NCBI GenBank assembly: GCA_964499015.1
Contig: CAZCJA010000046.1
Span: 1 to 17,711 of the forward strand
Length of the DNA stretch: 17,711 nt
Direction of reading: 5' to 3'
Source: CAZCJA01 sp964499015
Lineage (GTDB): Bacteria > Elusimicrobiota > Elusimicrobia > F11
In this document: piece by piece, positions 13,345 through 17,711 of the stretch
How positions within the stretch are numbered: position 1 is the first letter of the stretch
Layout: every line of letters starts with the position of its first letter
The notes under the pieces: generated by a model
The model's input: the letters and a program-made list of their open reading frames with translations, nothing else
Told to the model about the DNA's origin: nothing
Databases searched by the model: none
Translations under genes and position numbers: made by a program

Positions 13345-14977
13345 TGATGGCGGCTAAAATGTAATTTGGAAATTTAATTTTCTCTGCCGTTTTAAATATA
13401 CGAAGAGCACACTCAGTTTTGTTTGCTGTCATATATTCAATCACCGTATCTTTACCTGGATAAGATCCTTGGGCAAGGGCAAAAGTTTTGCGCAATATAT
13501 CTAAATCGTTAACGTCAGCTATTTGAGGTTCTAAGGTTTTTAAGTTTTCCCGATTATCTGCACATATTTTGATGTTTCCAGCGTTAGAGTATGGTGCATA
13601 TTTTTTGACTATATTTTTCTGATAATCACCGTCATTATCAGTAACTACACAAGTAGTTTTTCCGATTTTGTTAGCAATTTCCAAAAATCGCAAAAAAGAT
13701 GTGCCTACCGAAATAACATCTACTTCATCTTCAATAGGAAGCTTCCCATTTTTATCGAGATAAGCCTTCTGTACGACAAGCTCATCAGACGGTCCCTCTA
13801 CTAGAATGGCTTTTTTGCAAAGGATGAATCGCAAAGTGTCATATCCTGATAACTTTTCAAAATATTCTTTAGTCTCTTCTGTTAGATCATCCACCCTCGT
13901 TTCTTTGCGAAACCCACTGCTCTCGTCGACATCCAACAACACGAGATTTCCCAATCCAATTTTATTTGCCACAAAACTACTGTGGGTAGAAAAAATTACC
14001 TGCTTTCCGTCGCGTGTGTCTTTAATACATTTAATTAATTTGTTTAGTCTTGAATGTGACAAATGATTTTCCGGTTCCTCCAACAACAGGACGCTCGCCT
14101 CTTTTGCTTTTTTATGTTCTAGCGCTAGGCGAGTCTTTATAACAGCCTGTTCACCTTTACCAATGCAATTAAATGGTATGTCATCCAAATAAGTTGTTAA
14201 GGTTGTTTCCCACGCATCTTTTGTTGCCATATCTACTGATAATTCAACTTTTTTCTCGGAAATATTCTTTTGTTTTATTTCTTCATTTATTTTTTTAACG
14301 GCGTCATTTTCAGCAAAAGTATCTCGTAATTTTCTATGCGCTTGTGATATCTGAACTTTATGCTCATCGGATAACAGGTCGCGAACGATGCGTGATATAT
14401 AAACATCGGAACCATTCTGATATCGACTGCCGGATGAATCTATTAATGAAGATTTAATAGGAATAACTTTAGGTGTTATACCTTCGTTTCCGGCGAAGGA
14501 TGACCATGTGCATGTGTAATATTCTACGGGGAGTGAATTTATCGGATCCGAATCTCCCATAAGAATGCCGTACTCGGCTTGATATTTATCGTCGAAATGT
14601 ATTTCGAATTTAATTCCACATGCTTCCACACGCCGACTATTCCTATTCCCGGTGAATTTGGCATTCAATGATGGATCTTCAATTTCTAGAAATAATTCAA
14701 TAATGATTGCTGGCGGCGGAAGTTTTTCGGCTGTTTTTAGACTCATCAGATACCGAGTCAGGGTTTTATTATTGAAGAGAGATTGCGTTATTTCCGCTCT
14801 CAAATATCTCCCATAAAGTATTCCTGATAAAACAAGATTAATTGCTTCCAGAATTGTTGATTTTCCTGCCTCATTATCTCCAACTAAAATATTTAAGTGC
14901 TCATTCAATCTCAACTCAAATTTCTCAAAACATTTAAAATTATTAATTAGGACTTCCTTTATAAACATTTTGCCCAT
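13331..14977 (-). CDS. gajA: GajA-like OLD-family ATPase/TOPRIM nuclease
   Basis: A 548-residue class 2 OLD protein. The N-terminal ABC-type ATPase has Walker A GDNEAGKST (33-41), a GKGEQ signature-like element (273-277), Walker B VLLLEEPENH (296-305) and sensor THSS (331-334). The C-terminal TOPRIM domain starts at ILVEGPSDE (391-399, E394 metal ligand) with VTDNDGD at 445-451 (D447, D449). In Gabija, GajA is the DNA-nicking endonuclease, held inactive by nucleotides until phage replication depletes them. Length is close to the reference GajA (near 580). Start ATG 14977 is set by GAAGAGG (complement of 14983-14989). Very AT-rich compared with topVIA. Paired with gajB, hence not a solitary class 1 OLD. 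Confidence 0.85.
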   Translation of the reverse strand: MGKMFIKEVLINNFKCFEKFELRLNEHLNILVGDNEAGKSTILEAINLVLSGILYGRYLRAEITQSLFNNKTLTRYLMSLKTAEKLPPPAIIIELFLEIEDPSLNAKFTGNRNSRRVEACGIKFEIHFDDKYQAEYGILMGDSDPINSLPVEYYTCTWSSFAGNEGITPKVIPIKSSLIDSSGSRYQNGSDVYISRIVRDLLSDEHKVQISQAHRKLRDTFAENDAVKKINEEIKQKNISEKKVELSVDMATKDAWETTLTTYLDDIPFNCIGKGEQAVIKTRLALEHKKAKEASVLLLEEPENHLSHSRLNKLIKCIKDTRDGKQVIFSTHSSFVANKIGLGNLVLLDVDESSGFRKETRVDDLTEETKEYFEKLSGYDTLRFILCKKAILVEGPSDELVVQKAYLDKNGKLPIEDEVDVISVGTSFLRFLEIANKIGKTTCVVTDNDGDYQKNIVKKYAPYSNAGNIKICADNRENLKTLEPQIADVNDLDILRKTFALAQGSYPGKDTVIEYMTANKTECALRIFKTAEKIKFPNYILAAINDEA

Positions 14978-15012
14978 GAGGACCTCTTCGGAGTTTTTTA
15001 CGGAATTAAGGA

Positions 15013-15041
15013 TATATATCCCAGGAATGTAGCGTTTGCAA
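15013..15041 (-). promoter_or_regulatory. Candidate promoter of the gajA-gajB-HNH operon
   Basis: On the minus strand TTGCAA (15041-15036) and TATATA (15018-15013) are separated by 17 bp, fitting -35 and -10 elements, with an expected start near 15006 and a leader of about 29 nt. The -10 is enclosed by the perfect 12-bp palindrome GGATATATATCC (15010-15021), a possible operator. CGTT-TGC-AACG at 15033-15043 covers the -35. Confidence 0.45.
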
Positions 15042-15096
15042 CGTTTTCGGGAAATTTACTTAGGTGGGGTGCTAGGGGGACGAGGTACCGTGAAGG

Positions 15097-15555
15097 CTAG
15101 AAATGAATTCTAGTAACTACAAAAGCGCCTACAGTAAACAGGGATAATAAAAGATAGAAATTTAAAATATGCATCCTATGGGTATTAAGAAGAATAGAGA
15201 GAATTCGACGTGGTGAAGGATTCCACAGTTTGCTTCCGAAGCCATGACGATATCCTGTCAAAAAATCCGAGGTTGATTGTGCTAAGTACTTGTCTAAGCG
15301 CACGGAAATATCTTGCGAATGAAGAATAGCGCTATCTTGAAAGGACTTGTAGATCAGTTCCCAGTAAAGAAAGGCGGGCAGAAAAATTAGGTTGGTAAGC
15401 CCAATTGCGCTCTTACCTTGGGATATCGAGAATGCGATTACTGCAGAAGAAGTAATCAGGGCCCAGTTTTTAACATGAAACATATGCGTATCACACTTAT
15501 CAATGAAAGCCAGCGTTTGCGATAAATCTTCTCTAAGTATTTCGATTGGTTCCAT
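15097..15555 (-). CDS. Hypothetical membrane protein adjoining topVIA
   Basis: A 152-residue protein with likely membrane segments at about 30-46, 51-70 and 129-149. A polar middle (71-125; SFQDSAILHSQDISVRLDKY, YRHGFGSKLWNPSPRR) separates a two-helix hairpin from a final helix. I do not recognise a named family; small proteins of this layout occur beside defence genes as possible membrane effectors, but nothing here proves it. The ATG begins 1 nt after the TAA stop of topVIA, so translation may be coupled, yet the AT-rich composition matches the accessory block and not topVIA. A CTAGAA/TTCTAG hairpin (15097-15113) overlaps the stop codon. Confidence 0.6.
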   Translation of the reverse strand: MEPIEILREDLSQTLAFIDKCDTHMFHVKNWALITSSAVIAFSISQGKSAIGLTNLIFLPAFLYWELIYKSFQDSAILHSQDISVRLDKYLAQSTSDFLTGYRHGFGSKLWNPSPRRILSILLNTHRMHILNFYLLLSLFTVGAFVVTRIHF

Positions 15556-15556
15556 G

Positions 15557-16648
15557 TTATGGCAAAAACTTAGAGGGCTTCTTCAATTTCTGCGGCAGAT
15601 ACTTCTCGATAACGTGGTTCAAACCGTGTTTGGCGAACGCCTGTTGTTCGACGCGGACGCCCATCTTTAGCATCTGCTCGATCGCGGCTTTCCAGGGTTT
15701 GTGGTATTTGATGAAGGGGTCGTTTTTCAAGGCGTCTTTGGCGCGTTTGATGTCGACTTCTTCCAAGGGGTGCGTGGCATCCTTCAGTTTGTAGTCGATG
15801 ATGTCTTGCGGGGTGACGCCGAGGAAGCTGGCTTGCGGGACGCAGAAGAACTGGTTTAAGTGGGCGTTGTTGCCGGAGCCCACTTTGAGTGTGCGGTAAA
15901 TGTTGGTGATGCCGTACGGGTCGCCGTCGACGAAGGCGTAGACGGGCAGGTGTTTGGCGTCCGCCAGTCGGCGGATAAATCGGCGACAAGCACGAGTTGG
16001 AACTCCCCCCATCGAGATCAGGATGCAGTTGGCGGTGGTGAAGTAGTTGTGTTTGACCAGCCGCTGGAACATACCGGCGGTTTCGATGGCCAGAATAAAT
16101 TTGGCGTTGGTTTCGAATTTCAGTTCTTCGCAGGCGGTCGGGATCGAATAAGAACCGGTGCCGAATTTGGTGCAGTCGACGCGGATTTCTTTGCCGGTGG
16201 CCGGGTCGATGTCGATCACGATCAATTTCCCCGCCACGTCGCCGCCTTTCTCTTCCGGAATAAAGCCAAGCTTCTCGCGGTTTAAGCGGAAGTGGGCCTC
16301 GATGTCGTCCATGATGGTGTCGGACTCGGGCTGTTCCTTGAAGCGGGCCTCGCCCCAGTTTTTGGAGACGTAGTAGGCTTCGCGCTTGGTGGCCATGTCG
16401 CTTTTGCGGACGATTTCGTGGGAGAGCGCCATCATGCGAATGGTTTGCGCGAAGGACTTCACCGTGTTGTAGGTGAGCGTGCGTTCTTTCACGCGGTCGC
16501 CGATTTCGAAATAGCCTTTCTTCTTGTCGTAGGTGACGTTCTCGAGGCTGCGCAGCGGAAAATCCATCGACGGGGCCACTTTCTTCAGCGCGTCCGCGTA
16601 CACGCGCTTGGCCGCCTCCACAATCATCTGTTCGGTTTTTTTATCCAT
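15557..16648 (-). CDS. topVIA: DNA topoisomerase VI subunit A
   Basis: A 363-residue Spo11/TopVIA protein. The N-terminal winged-helix (CAP-like) domain carries the active-site tyrosine in ATKREAYYVSKNWGE (86-100), most likely Tyr93. The TOPRIM domain shows FILAIETAGMF (184-194, Glu189) and YAFVDGDPYGI (237-247, Asp241 and Asp243), the Mg-binding residues that with the tyrosine cut both DNA strands. NCILISMGGVPTRACRRFI at 207-225 is the conserved stretch before it. Topo VI relaxes and decatenates DNA using ATP; it is typical of archaea and plants and uncommon in bacteria. Length is normal. Start ATG 16648, preceded by AGGAGA, which is also the edge of the repeat element. Confidence 0.93.
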   Translation of the reverse strand: MDKKTEQMIVEAAKRVYADALKKVAPSMDFPLRSLENVTYDKKKGYFEIGDRVKERTLTYNTVKSFAQTIRMMALSHEIVRKSDMATKREAYYVSKNWGEARFKEQPESDTIMDDIEAHFRLNREKLGFIPEEKGGDVAGKLIVIDIDPATGKEIRVDCTKFGTGSYSIPTACEELKFETNAKFILAIETAGMFQRLVKHNYFTTANCILISMGGVPTRACRRFIRRLADAKHLPVYAFVDGDPYGITNIYRTLKVGSGNNAHLNQFFCVPQASFLGVTPQDIIDYKLKDATHPLEEVDIKRAKDALKNDPFIKYHKPWKAAIEQMLKMGVRVEQQAFAKHGLNHVIEKYLPQKLKKPSKFLP

Positions 16649-16653
16649 GTTTC

Positions 16654-16793
16654 TCTCCTGTCATTGCGAGGAGGCCGTGGTTGTCATTGCGAGCGCCCGA
16701 AGGGTGCGAAGCAATCTCAAGTCGACGGAACCCTTGGGATTGCTTCGTCGCTTCGCTCCTCGCAATGACAGCTTTACGCAATGACAGTCTCCT
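16654..16793. repeat. Nested palindromic repeat element (TGTCATTGCGAG type) with flanking 6-bp duplication
   Basis: Outer arms CTGTCATTGCG (16658-16668) and CGCAATGACAG (16777-16787) enclose a second pair, TGTCATTGCGAG (16682-16693) and CTCGCAATGACA region (16759-16770). Further pairing of GAAGCAATC with GATTGCTTC occurs inside. 'TGTCATTGCGAGGAGC...GAAGCAATC' palindromes are a well-known dispersed intergenic repeat in several bacterial lineages, probably non-autonomous mobile elements. TCTCCT occurs on both sides (16654-16659, 16788-16793), as expected of a target-site duplication. No protein is encoded. Confidence 0.85.
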
Positions 16794-17711
16794 TTATCCA
16801 TGCGCCGGGATTTTTTCCTTTTCTAGAACGTCGGTCAGCATCGAGATGATTTTCTTCTCGTCTTTGTCTTTGAGCTTCAAAATTTCGCCGAGGCCAATGG
16901 CGATGTGCGGCAAATAGGATTTGATGTAGTCCTTCTTGCGTTTGGCTTCTAGTTCGCGCTGGCCGCGGCGCAGGTAGGTGTCGAGGCGGCGGCCGCATTC
17001 CTGAAGCGCCAGGCGAATCTCTTTGGTGATTTCGGCATAGGAGGCGACGGCCTCTTTGGATTCGGAGGTGAAGGGCACCCACACGCTCGCCATGTGCACG
17101 GCGATCAACAGCGGGCCCGTCGGCAATGCGCCTTTCGATTGATCAACTCCGTAGTTCTTCCAGGCGGTCCCGGTGACGCTCTTTGATATGGCACACGCTG
17201 ATTGCTGATAAAGCAGCGGCACGCGGTTGGCGAAGCGCATCACTTCCGCCAGTTCTTCCTTGGGTAAATCCCCGCCGTAGGCGATGGCCACTTCAATCTG
17301 AAAGGGATTCCCGCGGTACACCGACGGCGGACGCGTTAGCGCGGTGTAAAAATCGGCGTTGATGTTTTTCTTGATGCCGGCCAAGAGGTTGGTTTCCCCA
17401 ATGGGCGACAAACAGTTGGTCGGCGGGTTCATGAGTTTGGTGGCCTGGATCGCCTTGTGCAGTTTATCGGCCTCGTTGTGCGCGATGGCGGAGGGCTTGG
17501 CGTCCGGGTCGATGCCGGCGCCTTTCAAGATGCTGGCCGCCATGTTGGAGGACATGCGCGCGAAATCCCGTGCGAGCATGGTTTTCACACTTCTAGCCGC
17601 GGTGCTTTTCAGCATCTTCATCAGAATTCCGAGTTCGACGCCGTGCGGATGCGGTTTGATTTCTTTGGGCGCGATCGGCAGTTTCTTGCTGGCCGGTTTG
17701 TAATGCTCCTT
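16794..17711 (-). CDS. topVIB: DNA topoisomerase VI subunit B (C-terminal part; 5' end outside window)
   Basis: The frame is open from the right edge through 305 codons to TAA at 16796-16794, so the start lies beyond the window and an internal ATG at 17621 is not the true start. The visible part is the end of the H2TH region and the transducer domain: KEIKPHPHGVELGIL just inside the edge, CLSPIGE after an NPPTN stretch, YRGNPFQIEVAIAYGGDL, a FANRVPLLYQQSACA block and HMASVWVPFTSESKEAVA. The N-terminal GHKL ATPase is not visible. TopVIB binds ATP, clamps DNA and drives the A subunit; it is upstream of topVIA in one operon. Ends Lys/Glu-rich. Confidence 0.9.
   Translation of the reverse strand, partial: KEHYKPASKKLPIAPKEIKPHPHGVELGILMKMLKSTAARSVKTMLARDFARMSSNMAASILKGAGIDPDAKPSAIAHNEADKLHKAIQATKLMNPPTNCLSPIGETNLLAGIKKNINADFYTALTRPPSVYRGNPFQIEVAIAYGGDLPKEELAEVMRFANRVPLLYQQSACAISKSVTGTAWKNYGVDQSKGALPTGPLLIAVHMASVWVPFTSESKEAVASYAEITKEIRLALQECGRRLDTYLRRGQRELEAKRKKDYIKSYLPHIAIGLGEILKLKDKDEKKIISMLTDVLEKEKIPAHG

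Larger units (their letters stand above)
10410..15556. other. AT-rich accessory block containing a defence operon
   Basis: Between the lipase-like gene and topVIA the base composition is visibly richer in A/T than both flanks, most strongly across gajA and gajB (12253-14977). All intact genes here run on the minus strand. The right border coincides with the topVIA stop codon. The left border lies near the lipase gene, whose 3' end is partly duplicated at 10983-11084. No integrase, transposase, tRNA or terminal repeat was found, so the mode of acquisition is unknown. Confidence 0.55.

Noticed and set aside
10410..15556. Complete prophage or transposon
   Set aside because: No integrase, transposase, structural phage genes, terminal repeats or tRNA attachment site visible.
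17533..17621. ATG at 17621 as the start of topVIB
   Set aside because: The frame stays open to the window edge and the upstream codons (KPHPHGVELG) match TopVIB, so the gene is truncated by the window and does not start there.

Overview
The window looks like chromosomal DNA of a Gram-negative-type bacterium. It encodes a secreted beta-barrel-like protein ending in Phe and a lipoprotein with a clear lipobox. Most of it is GC-rich, densely packed and ordinary in composition. A bacterial type IIB topoisomerase (Topo VI, both subunits) and a 'TGTCATTGCGAG' palindromic repeat of a kind scattered through several environmental phyla make an Elusimicrobiota-like or other candidate-phylum host plausible. 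That is a weak inference and no rRNA or marker gene is present to settle it.

Left part (1-5447). A truncated hypothetical gene, an outer-membrane-like protein, a VTT/TVP38-type membrane protein and a small CPXCG zinc-finger-like protein come first. A minus-strand unit follows: B12-domain radical SAM enzyme, TspO, and a 14-residue lysine-rich peptide gene with an excellent ribosome binding site. A second, unrelated radical SAM gene diverges from the first. A perfect 8+8 inverted repeat sits in the 85-bp region between them.

Middle (5446-10409). Coupled DUF4395-DUF1398 genes, a DUF4349 membrane protein, and a coupled TfoX_N-AlkC (3-methyladenine/3-methylcytosine repair glycosylase) pair. Then comes an ORF6N-domain DNA-binding protein followed by two palindromes that repeat, as DNA, a palindrome embedded in its own coding sequence. 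The second palindrome overlaps the apparent promoter of the next gene, a class 3 lipase-like lipoprotein. Three minus-strand units (CPXCG, DUF4395, TfoX_N) share an exact 9-mer GCTAAACTC 5-11 nt before their start codons.

AT-rich block (10410-15556). Composition changes visibly. The block contains a small membrane protein, a decayed second copy of the lipase 3' end, a small Cys-rich secreted protein, and a three-gene defence operon. That operon is a GajA-like OLD ATPase/TOPRIM nuclease, a short GajB-like UvrD helicase, and an HNH endonuclease with an N-terminal region resembling SRA-type modified-base readers. It is a Gabija-like system with a probable type IV restriction partner. A small membrane protein begins 1 nt after the topoisomerase VI A stop codon, exactly at the composition boundary.

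Right edge (15557-17711). topVIB (5' end outside the window) and topVIA form an operon. Their junction has been split by a nested palindromic repeat flanked by a 6-bp duplication, TCTCCT on the plus strand. On the gene strand this is the Shine-Dalgarno sequence of topVIA. No rRNA, tRNA, CRISPR array or transposase gene was seen.
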